From assembly GCA_019916065.1 (NCBI GenBank), contig CM034243.1, positions 62,001 through 126,000 of the forward strand: a stretch of DNA of 64,000 nucleotides. Direction: 5' to 3'. The notes beneath the pieces were generated by a model. It was given only the letters and a program-made list of their open reading frames with translations, did no database searches and was not told where the DNA came from. This document shows, piece by piece, positions 37,319 to 46,998 of the stretch. Position 1 is the stretch's first letter; every line of letters starts with the position of its first letter. The translations under genes were made by a program, and so were the position numbers. Source of the stretch: Vitellaria paradoxa (lineage: Eukaryota; Streptophyta; Magnoliopsida; Ericales; Sapotaceae).

Positions 37319-37726
37319 ATGGGAACTTAGGCACCAGAATCCAAGGCCTTGGGCTCTGATATTTACCACAGTTTGGGGCTTAAATAATTGAGCAAGGACA
37401 AGGAGAATCCAGGAAACCCACGAGTTCTGTCGCTTATTCTTCCCTCCTTGAGAGATCTGTTCAGAAAAATGAAATGTTATAGCAAACTGCACGAATCAAA
37501 GATGTTGTCACAGTCTTTCATGGCCCAAAGAAGCAACTTCTCGAGGCATTCAACAATATCTTGATCGCATCTTCAAGTACTCGTGCTGCAGCCCTTCCTG
37601 CTTTGGTGTTGCTCACATTTACGTGGAGAGATTTATTCGACGGATGAGTGTTCATCTGACTTCCCTCAATGTTCATCGGCTTCTAATTACCGCCGTGATG
37701 GTAGCAGCAAAGTTTACTGATGACGC
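37319..37726 (+). pseudogene. P/U-type cyclin first exon, broken (CYCP3-like)
   Basis: Across shifting frames the segment reads as the first exon of a plant P-type (U-type) cyclin. ALGSDIYHSLGLK is near the start, then PRVLSLIL, then RIKDVVTVFHGP. Then come QQYLDRIFKYSCCSPSCF, VAHIYVERFIRRM and LTSLNVHRLLITAVMVAAKF, the core of the cyclin box. In live proteins such cyclins bind CDKs, some tied to phosphate signalling and cell division. Lesions: TAG at codon 4 (37328-37330), TAA at codon 23 (37385-37387), a frame loss near 37453, a further TAG near 37477, and another frame loss near 37536. The donor GC|GTGAGT at 37727 after Asp-Asp-Ala is in the usual place, so this is a truncated genomic copy, not a processed one. 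No second exon is visible before the gap. Confidence 0.85.
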
Positions 37727-37893
37727 GTGAGTAGTAATCCCGAGACTATGAATTTTGATAATGTTCGCTTGAAATGTTTCAGATACGTGGTCGCATTTTT
37801 ATATCCATATATGTATTTTTTTTTCATTTATATCCATTTAAGTGTTTATGTATTAATGATTTTTGCGTGCATTCTTTTTCCTCAATTAGGAAC

Positions 37894-38220
37894 CTAAAGT
37901 GCCATTTGGTTTGAATTTTTATCTTTTCTTATTTTTTGTTTTATGTGTTTATATTTTTAAAATCTCAAAATATAAAAAAATAAAAGACGTATTTGGTTTG
38001 ACATTTTTTAATTTCTGTGTTTTGATATTTTTCTTATTTTGGGTTAAAAAAAAGTTCAAAACGACTTTTTATTATTTTGTATTTTATGTGTAAACTCATT
38101 TTTTTCTTTTAAAATAAATTTTAAAAACATAAGTGACCAAATCTGTTTTGAATTATTTTTTTTATTTTTAAAATTATAAAATAAAAATACGTTTAAAACA
38201 GGTATACCAGATATCACTTA
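37894..38220. mobile_element. MITE-like element with short terminal inverted repeats
   Basis: AAGTGCCATTTGGTTT at the left end pairs imperfectly with the right end ATACCAGATATCACTTA. The inside is AT-rich and non-coding. It lies just after the cyclin fragment's donor site. Confidence 0.4.
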
Positions 38221-38405
38221 ATTTGTTTATGAGAAGAATATTGATTTCCATTTTATGGTTTTTATCATTCCTTGCATAAAACTTCTAAATGTAATCCACA
38301 TAGTCAGGGACAAACCTACACTATGACAGTAAGGGATCATGACTTCTTCAAATTTTGGGAAAAAAAAAATCTGTGTTTATGGTATAAGGTATTTAGAGAT
38401 ATTGT

Positions 38406-38505
38406 NNNNNNNNNNNNNNNNNNNNNNNNNNNNNNNNNNNNNNNNNNNNNNNNNNNNNNNNNNNNNNNNNNNNNNNNNNNNNNNNNNNNNNNNNNNNNNN
38501 NNNNN
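38406..38505. other. Assembly gap (100 N)
   Basis: Exactly 100 N. Such a round number usually marks a gap of unknown size. Open frames drawn across it are not real evidence. Confidence 0.98.
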
Positions 38506-39226
38506 AATCAAACAAAACCTGGCTTTAGTGTTAATGGGGCAACCACCCGAATTCTTGGATCTCGTAAGCTTGCTTATTTTTTGACAAAAAAGAATGGTCG
38601 GATTCCGAGCTACCACACCCATTTTAAATATCATACTTGTACCGGATTTGAATTAACGGCTGACTGCGAAGAAAGCAAACCCTCCGGCTACGCCAAGGCC
38701 GGAGGGCCGTAAGCTTTGTTTTCTAGTGGGGTAATTTTTCCGACAAAGCAAATTAAGTTATAAAAAAAAACGGGGGCAGTAATGGGCTTGATTAATTGGT
38801 GTTTAGAAACAGGCTGCCAAGATTGCCAGCATGCCCCATAGCCCAAAGCATAGGGCAAGTTGGCCGACCCACTGACTTGGTTTTTCAATTATCAATTGGC
38901 AACGTTCCTACGTCATTTTTCTTTCTTTCTTATTATTATTTTTTTTAATTTCTTCTCTTCAGCCACATTAGCAACTTGATTGCGTTGTATCCTAAATACA
39001 ACACTTTGCCAAAATTTGTCGTTTTTGTTAAAATAATATATCTTACTGAAAATTTTATTAAGCTAAAATTATTAATTATTAAAATTAAAGTTCATTACTA
39101 TTAAAATAATAATTTATAATCAAAACGCTTCATTTTATTTAATAAAAAATTATTTCTTAGAGCTAGTAATTAAATATTAAAATAATTTATTTTTTGAAAT
39201 GTTTTATTAAATTACAATCATTTTTT
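38506..39226. other. Non-AT-rich segment beside the gap with a perfect 9-bp hairpin
   Basis: 38506-38880 is less AT-rich than its surroundings. CCCTCCGGC (38680-38688) and GCCGGAGGG (38698-38706) form a perfect stem with a 9-nt loop. No recognised gene or element. The stretch after 38900 returns to AT-rich DNA. Confidence 0.35.
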
Positions 39227-39385
39227 AGGTCCTGCTTGGTTGAAAAAAAAGTTAGATAAAAGTATAATAAAAGTATAAATATTTGATATAAATGTAATAT
39301 GTGACGAAATTTGATTGAAAGAAAGTACAAATAATTAGTTAAAAGTAATGTGTTTTGGTTGATTTTGATATGCCAAACAGGACCT
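39227..39385. mobile_element. MITE, family with TIR AGGTCCTG(C/T)TTGG, copy 1
   Basis: AGGTCCTGCTTGG at the left end and CCAAACAGGACCT at the right end form 13-bp inverted repeats with one mismatch. The core (AAAAGTATAATAAAAGTA, then TAATATGTGACGAAATTTGA) matches the copies at 40179 (reverse) and 46841. Confidence 0.7.
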
Positions 39386-40178
39386 CAACAAATACTAATG
39401 TATCATTAAATTATCTACTTTATTAATATAATTATTTGGCTTATTAACTGGGAATTTTCAGTTCTTTGGTTTGGTTGGTTGACCTATTTTAGTTGTCAAA
39501 AGGCTCAACCTCTTATTTGAATAGTTGGTTATTGTGGTTAAAGTTTAGTTCAATTCATGGCCCAAGTTGATCAATTTTTATTAATCATTTATCATATGAT
39601 TACTAAAGGTACAATCCAATTAAAATTTCAAATTCAAATGTTTTAAGTTTCTTACCCCGTTCGAATTTGAGGGAGGATATGATAGAGTTAACAAGATTAA
39701 ATTAATTTTATAATTTTTAACATATTTATACAAAAAAATTAATGTACTCAAATGATATCATAGAGTTAACAAGATCAAATTAATTTTATTATTTTTAACA
39801 TATTTATACAAAAAAATTAAAGTACTCAAATAATTATAAAACACAAGCTATCTTATTTTTGATGTATTTATACAAAAATTTAATGCACTCAAACAATTAT
39901 AAAATGAAGGTTATACATAATATGTTAATATTGATTTGGGAAACTAACTTATCATATTTTACATTTTATAAAAATAAATAAATGTTACTCATAAAGAATT
40001 CGACAAAAAAAAAGATAAGAAATTAGGAATTTTATTTTTCAAATGCCTTTATTGTTTTTTTTTTTTTTTTGAGATTCTAAACGTCTTCATAATATTATTT
40101 TATATTTTTTTACATATAAATTTATTAAAATATAAAATATTATTACCTACTAGGTTTCACACGGTCATATGTATTTTT

Positions 40179-40330
40179 GAGGTACTTGGTTGATTAAAAT
40201 CAAATAAAATTTGTTAATTTTTATTAATTTTTTTACTTTATTTCAATTAAATTTGTTACATATTATTTTTATATTAAATTTTTATATTTTTACTCTACTT
40301 TTTAACTATATTTTTTTAACCAAACACCTC
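40179..40330. mobile_element. MITE, same family, copy 2 (reverse orientation)
   Basis: Ends GAGGTACTTGGTTGATTA and TTTAACCAAACACCTC. Its reverse complement shares TAATATGTAACAAATTTAAT with the cores of the copies at 39227 and 46841. Confidence 0.65.
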
Positions 40331-40359
40331 TTTAAATACACTGGGGGAATATTCCAGAA

Positions 40360-40800
40360 CTTGTTGTGAATAGACTAGTAGGATAAAAGCCTTGGTGTCC
40401 TCCGATAAGGATTGTGGATTCAGGTCAGAAAATCCAGATCCGATCTCAAGCTTTGCTTGAATTCCACGTCAACTGGGCCCCACGAGACCTCTGATGCGCA
40501 GTAAACCCATGTGCTGTACCAGACACGTCACCCTGTCGGAACCAATGCGGCGTCTGATTAATCTCCATTTTTCAAAAAAATATATATTTATATAATAATA
40601 GTAATAAAATGTGTCTGATTTATTAACGCCTTTTTTAAAAATGGATGCCCGCAAGTCAAACGTCACTTTCCCTCCCCACCGCTAATCACGCGTTACCGTT
40701 CGATGGTGTATCCAACATCCGACGGCATTATCGCTCTGACGTGGACGTCGACGCTTATGTCACGTCCCACGAAGTCCACCCGTCACTGATTAGCTCTTAA
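40360..40800. promoter_or_regulatory. ACGT-core-rich island, no adjacent gene
   Basis: GC is markedly higher than around it. It holds several ACGT-core motifs: CCACGTCAA (about 40466), GACACGTCACC (about 40523), AACGTCAC, TGACGTGGACGTCGACG (about 40738) and GTCACGTCCC. These are bZIP/bHLH-type binding cores and resemble promoter DNA, but no gene is visible on either side within several kilobases. The function is inferred only. Confidence 0.3.
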
Positions 40801-40839
40801 CGGTGTGTTTGGTACTCAAAAAATATATATATATAATGA

Positions 40840-40989
40840 AGTATGTTTGGAGTTATATAAATTTGTAAAAGTTAGTATTGCATACTTTGTACAGCGAGTA
40901 AAAAATTTAAATTTTATAGTCTCGTAATTTATCTTTGTAGAGATTCGTAAAATTTTATATTTTTTATATTTTTTAACTCCAAACATACT
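40840..40989. mobile_element. MITE with perfect 16-bp terminal inverted repeats
   Basis: AGTATGTTTGGAGTTA at 40840-40855 is exactly reverse-complemented at 40974-40989. The inside is 118 bp, AT-rich and non-coding. Confidence 0.75.
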
Positions 40990-41067
40990 ATAATTATTAG
41001 TACTTTTAACTTTTCTCAGTTAAATTCCATCACCCGTCCCACTTATGTCCATTTTTCTTCTTTTTTT

Positions 41068-41568
41068 TGCCTGATTAGAGTGATAAAAAGTGAGATAAAA
41101 TGTGATTAGAAAAAATTTTTTGTGTTTAGTGCACACATTTCAAACCGTATTTTTTTTTGCAGATGAACAGTAGAATTTCCGTTTAACGGATTGGATTTTC
41201 ATTTAGACGAATTCAAAATTTTGTATCAATTATGGTATCTTTACAGACCAAACTGAACTCGAAATGGTTTCTACAATCCGTTTGGATTGAAAATGACTGC
41301 GCTAATTTGTCGGAACGGTTTCTCCAATCTATCAGAACGGTTTCTACAATTCCAAAAAAAATAATTACAATCGGTACCATTCCATAACTTAGGAGTCCGT
41401 TATGAGAATATAAAAAAAAAATTATTATTTACTAATCGAATTTCAATTATTAACTTTTTTTTTTTTAGAAGTATTGAACTTTTTCAAATTTGACAAGATA
41501 AGAATGTTTAAAAATGTAATAGAAAAATTAAAAATTTTTATAAAAATTTAGTACACCAAACACCCCTT
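41068..41568 (-). mobile_element. ~500-bp non-autonomous TIR element, copy A (reverse)
   Basis: Its right end is TAGTACACCAAACACCCC, the reverse complement of the left end of copy B. Shared inner sequence includes TTTCTACAATCCGTTTGGA, GGATTGGATTT and CAAAATTTT. There is no coding region. Confidence 0.65.
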
Positions 41569-43001
41569 TTAACATTCAAACGCCACCTGATTTTCATATC
41601 ACAAACAGACCATCAACCTATGAAATCAAATGTACTTCTAATTCACTTTGATTGTTTTGCTGTCTCCACTGCTCCTGTAGGAGGTATAGGGCGCCAAAGT
41701 TATTTTTTAATTTTAGATTTTTAATATTAAATCTTACCTGTTAATCGATGATCAGATTGTTCAATCTAAAAATATAATTATTAATTTTATATTAATTTAA
41801 TTTGAAGAAGCTGAAATTACTTTTAAATTTATACTCTTAAAATCAAATCTTACCCATTAATTAGTGATCTAACCGTTCAATTTAAAAACATAATTATTAA
41901 CTTCACATTGTTTTGAATAAAAAAAAAGTTATTATAAATTTATAAAAATTAGAGTGTTATAATTTATGGAATAAGTTAAAAATTCATAGAAATTTATTTT
42001 TTATATGACTCCAAACATACCCATAAATGATCAGTTACATGTTTTCAAAATAATAATAATAATTTAAAAGAATATTAAATCGGTAAAAGTGTTCATTTTT
42101 TGAGTATTTATTTGTATTGTTATAATAAAAATGAGTCGGAATAATCCGTAAAAGTTAAAATATAATGAATCATCGAACTTAGTGAATCCTATTTCCTTTT
42201 CTCTATTATAATTTCATACAACTTTAATAGTAGTAGAAAGAGAAATTTTATAATTATTGTATAAATAAGTAATTTTACTTTTTTTATATTTTTATCATAT
42301 TTAAATTTTTTTAACTTCGAACTATTTTTATACTTATTTTTCATTTTTCTTTAATGCATTTTAATTAGTTACTATTTATTTAAATATTTTAACTATCCGC
42401 TATTAACTATTTGATACATTTTGGCCAAACTTATTATGGCTTCATTTGGTTTGTAATTTTTCTCTGAAAATTTTATAAATCTTTGTTAATTTTATATCAC
42501 ATCAATTTTTTCATTTTACTACACGTATTACGAACACTCAATTTATCTCAATTTACCTTACTTTTTCTTACTCCAAACTAAGCCTATAACACCCTTGAGT
42601 TAATTATTCACTATTTATCATTCAAGAGTTTTTTTTTTCTTTTTTTTTTGGGTCAAAATTTTAGTTTATGTTTTATTTAAAATAAAAAATAACAAAAATC
42701 ATACAAGTATTGTGTGTCAACTCCTACTACTATGAATCCGTTTGGAACAATGTAAAATGTTAAAAAATTTTTAAAAATTTTAAAAACTATTTACTTTTTA
42801 TCTTATTGTATAAATTACGAACTCATAAATTATCTCATTTTATCTCTTTTTTGTCATTGCAAACACTCCTATATATAAAATGCACAAAAACAAAAAAACA
42901 AAACAAGCACTACTCCTACTTTCCAACAACTTCTTCTTCTTTCTGCTTTAAGAAAATTAACTATTTTTTATAAATTGTCCCCGCCCCCTTTTATTATTTT
43001 A
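41569..43001. other. AT-rich DNA between two inverted element copies
   Basis: Contains a diverged local repeat (TTAATCGATGATCAGATTGTTCAA at about 41743 and TTAATTAGTGATCTAACCGTTCAA at about 41857) and, at about 42740-42870, an inverted AT-rich unit with TACTTTTTATCTTATTGTAT. No gene seen. Confidence 0.45.
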
Positions 43002-43497
43002 AGGTGCGTTTGGTGCACTAAAGTTTGATGAAAATTTTTATAAATTTTATACATTCCTATATCCTTAAAATTCAAAAAACGTTCAATATATTTTTAAAAA
43101 AAATTGATAACTAGAATTTGGTTAATCAAATAACAAATTTTTTTTTGCCATTCTCACCATGAACTCTCAAACTACCAAATGACACCCACTTTGACTTTTT
43201 TTGTGGCATTTTCAAAACCGTTCTAATGGATTATAGAAACTATTCCAACGGAATCGCCCGACCAATTTTCGTCCAAACAGTTTCTACAATCCGTTTGGAC
43301 AGATTGTAGTGTAAAGAAGTAATAACTGTCTAAAATTTTGAATCCATCTAAATGGAAATCCAATCCGTCGAAACGAAATTTTACTATTTATCTTCAAAAA
43401 ATGCGGATTGAGCGGTGTGCACCAAACACAAAAATTTTTTTCCTAAATTATATTTTATCTTATTTTTTCTCACTTTTTAGTGCGCCAAAGATACTCT
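43002..43497 (+). mobile_element. ~500-bp non-autonomous TIR element, copy B
   Basis: Ends AAGGTGCGTTTGGTGCACTA and TTAGTGCGCCAAAGATACTC form imperfect terminal inverted repeats. It is homologous in reverse orientation to 41068-41568 over nearly its whole length. The open frame at 43338-43778 starts inside it and is not supported as a gene. Confidence 0.7.
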
Positions 43498-45080
43498 TAG
43501 TCCACTTCCATTCGATTCTCTTATCTTTCACTCTCTCTAAAACCTATATTCAATTAAATTGTATTTTGATATTTCATTTGTCAAGAAAAAAAATATATAT
43601 GAATCTAAAATTATTTCTCTTGTATTTAATGCATAGTGTATATGTGTACCTCATACTCTTTTCACTTGAATTTTGGAATTTATCATTGATGGTGAGCGAT
43701 AATAATATCATTAAATATATCACACTTTATGTTGTACGTAATATAAAATTATTTTTTTATGTAAAATTATCTTTTTAATATTTTGACTAAGAGATTATGG
43801 AATAAAAAAATGATATAACATAAAATGTAATCATAAATGATTTAAAATTTTATATTTTGACAAAATATAAATTTGAGTATGAATATATCATCTCATTCCC
43901 ATAAAATGTCATATTTAACATTTTTGAGGGTTTGGTTATTCGATCCAAATAACATATCCATGCGACCATCTCCTCCCATGACCCTTAAAATGCACAACTT
44001 TGTGCTCCACTAACTTTAGCTTCTTCTCAATTTCTTAAAATTTTGAATGAATTTAATTTGATGTATTGTTTAAATAGAAAACTTTTACACAAGTTAATTT
44101 TAAAATACCACACTTGTTTATTTACATTATTTTTGATATCTTATTAAATTACACAGTGAAAATGTGTCATATTGTGGTGTGCTATTTGTGTATAGTATTT
44201 GTATATTATGTGTTAAAATTAAACACTAATAAAACTAGAAGAATACACCTATAGTGCATCTGATTATCACTTAATTTGTGTAATTCAATCAGTTAAGGAT
44301 ATAAATGAAAATTAACATAGGGTTAAGCTTTAAGATATATATAATGATTTAATTTATATTTCTTTTTGAAAATTATTTAAGTTAATATCTAAAATTCACG
44401 GAGGTTAAAGAGTACAGAAAGGAAAGGCTAATAACAATATTTATGTCTTCTTGGTGATATATTGATATGAGTAATTGGATTAAAATTTAATTTAAATACA
44501 TTCATAATTTTTTGGATTAAAGAAAAAACATAAACATGTTTAGTTATTAGATTTTAATTCAACGGTTCAAATTATATTGTCACTTATTACACAAATATTC
44601 AAAGAGTATTATAAGAAAAAAAACTTTGCCAAAACTAATATTATTTTATTAAATTTTAGCGTTTAATAACAACTTAGTGTTATCTTGTAATATGGCCTCG
44701 ATGAATAGAGGGTTTTTAATTTAGCTTTTAATCCTATAATTATAAAATGGGCCAACTAAAGTTAGTAGAATACCCAATAAAGACTCCCAAGTGTTTTTAG
44801 CATGTCAAAATTTATTAAAATAAAAAAAATTATAAAATTTTTTCAATTAAATTTTGTAAAATACCACTTTTACACTATTTTTTTGATTTGTTTCCATTCA
44901 AACGCCATTTAAATTGAATAATTTAATTTTTAAAATGTATTAAGGATAATAAAAAATAAAATAAAATGAAATAAAGTATCATCAGTTATGAACTTGTAAT
45001 TTATGTAATAAAATAAAAAATAAATAATTTTTAAACTTTTTTACTACTTTTTTTTTATCGTTCTTCAAAATATTTTTACC
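43498..45080. other. AT-rich intergenic DNA, no gene seen
   Basis: Long AT-rich stretch. An AT-rich unit at about 44950-45060 shares GTAATTTATGTAATAAAATAAAAAATAAATAA with the units at 34935 and, inverted, at 42740 and 46395. Confidence 0.45.
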
Positions 45081-45760
45081 ACCTGGAACGGAACGATGGG
45101 GTCGCGTGCTGGGTAGTACCGCTCTTGAATCAACCCAATATTAAGGCAGCACGTGGAGGATACCACGTGTATTATGGTGGTGACACGTGGGCCATTTCAT
45201 AATGTCTAGAAAGTCTACTGGGTCGTGATTCTTTTAGCTGGCTACGCAACCTCCCTGCTGCCAACCGATGGGACCCACCGGGCTCTGAACCCATTCGCGT
45301 GGGACACGTCAGTATCGGGACCACGAGTCACCGACATCAGCAAAGTTTTTTTTGGGGGGACCAGTTCCCTAGGTACGTGCTCAGAGATAACTCCAAGATG
45401 CCTTTTTGAACTGGCGTGGCTCCTCATTAACCGTTGGATTGAATAAACTCTGGCCGTTGGTCCCAGCCGCTTGTTTATCTTTGTGAATTTTGTTTTTTTT
45501 TCTGTGTTTTCTTTCGCCGTGGCGAGCCCTGAGGCTACACGTGGTCCTCTAGGTGACGTGACGTGGGAAGCGCTTTAGATTTAGGGTTCGAAAATTGGAC
45601 GGTTGGGATTCCGTCATCGGGTCAAACAAGACGCATCAGACCGTGGAGTGCTCTCCGCGTCGGGAGGAGGGGTTGCACTAAAACAAAATTACTCAGATCG
45701 CCCTCCGCTTTTTTCTTAATTACCCTCTCGCGGTGAAACTTTCCACTGTGATTATTTTTT
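45081..45760. promoter_or_regulatory. G-box-rich island without an adjacent gene
   Basis: Four perfect CACGTG G-boxes lie at 45150-45155, 45164-45169, 45184-45189 and 45538-45543, the first three within 40 bp. Other ACGT cores occur nearby (GGACACGTCAG at about 45303, GTGACGTGACGTGGG at about 45553). GC is well above the flanks. G-boxes are bound by bZIP and bHLH factors, including GBFs. Neither side has a convincing reading frame, so this may be a relic promoter or a distal element. Confidence 0.4.
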
Positions 45761-46840
45761 TTTATTCAACTATTCTTTTCACCAGTCTTTACCAATTATT
45801 GAGCCACTCGCGTGCTCCGTTTGGTGCTGCTTTTTTTTCTTTTTAATTTTTACTAATTTTAATTTTTTTTATCCTGTGATGAATCTCAATTTTCACTCAA
45901 ATATTTTCAAGGATCAATATTTTCAAATTCATAAAAATTAATTGGTTATAAAATAAGCAACTTTTGATGCAAATGTTATAAATTTTATTTACCAAGCGCA
46001 TTAAAAAAATTACTAATATTTTTTTTTGTAAAAAATTGAAAAAAATATTGTTTGGCAAACTGGCCCCCTAATCTGTATCCGGATGATTTTGAATCTTGGA
46101 TTTATAAGTAAAAAAATAAAAATAATAGTAAGTATAATAAAATTAAAAATAAATTTATTATATTTTTAATAAAAATAACAAATTAAATAGATATTTATAG
46201 AAAATTAGTTTTTAAAATTTAATTAACTATAAAAATAAATATGTCGATTACATTTTTTTAATTAACAACTTTTTGATCCAAACACAATTTATACTCAACG
46301 CACTTGCGAAACGTGAGTTGCATATGCGGTACAAGGAGGCCGAATTATTAACAACTATTTATTTTAGAGTGAATTGTACAGGGTGCATTTCACGTATTAG
46401 GCGGTAAAAAATTTTAAAAATTTTTAAAAATTATTTTACTACACGAGTTATAAATTTATAAATTATTAAAATTATTTTAATTTATCTCATTTTTTTATTA
46501 TTGTAAATACCACGTAGTAGCAAAACTACTAATACAGTTACTAATTTTATGAACTAAAATTAGTGACTGAGTTGATATTGATTATTGACCTCGCAACGGG
46601 AAATGTCCCATCATTATTTCATAAATTTCAAAATTGAATCCTGATTCAAGAATTAATTAGACGTGCCATAATTCAGGGTTTAGGACTGGAGCTCAACGAG
46701 TTCATCACAGTGGCTCGTGATTTGCCAACTCAACGAGTTAAGAAATCGGGGAGATGCAACATATCGACCGTAACGTGAATATGTCAACAAGAAAATTACG
46801 CAAGCTAGCACTAAAATACGGTGGTCTCATACATTGCTTG
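45761..46840. other. AT-rich intergenic DNA
   Basis: No gene seen. An inverted AT-rich unit related to the 34935 type lies at about 46395-46515. Confidence 0.45.
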
Positions 46841-46998
46841 AGGGTTGTTTGGTTGGCAAAAAAATTATTTAAAAAATATAATAAAAGTAGAGATATATGA
46901 CATAAAAGTGATATGTAGAAAAATTTAATTGAAAAAAATATAAAAATTAATTAAAGTTAATGAATTTAAATATTTTTCAGTGTTACCAGACATGACCT
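46841..46998. mobile_element. MITE, AGGTCCTG-TIR family, copy 3
   Basis: AGGGTTGTTTGGTTGG at the left and GTTACCAGACATGACCT at the right form imperfect inverted repeats. The core AAAATATAATAAAAGTAGAG and TGATATGTAGAAAAATTTAATTG matches the copies at 39227 and 40179. Confidence 0.6.

Noticed and set aside
38272..38712. Open frame of 146 aa across the N gap
   Set aside because: It runs through 100 unknown bases, so its continuity has no meaning.
43338..43778. 146-aa plus-strand frame
   Set aside because: Starts inside a non-coding element copy, is rich in Phe/Leu/Tyr as expected from AT-rich DNA, and has no domain.
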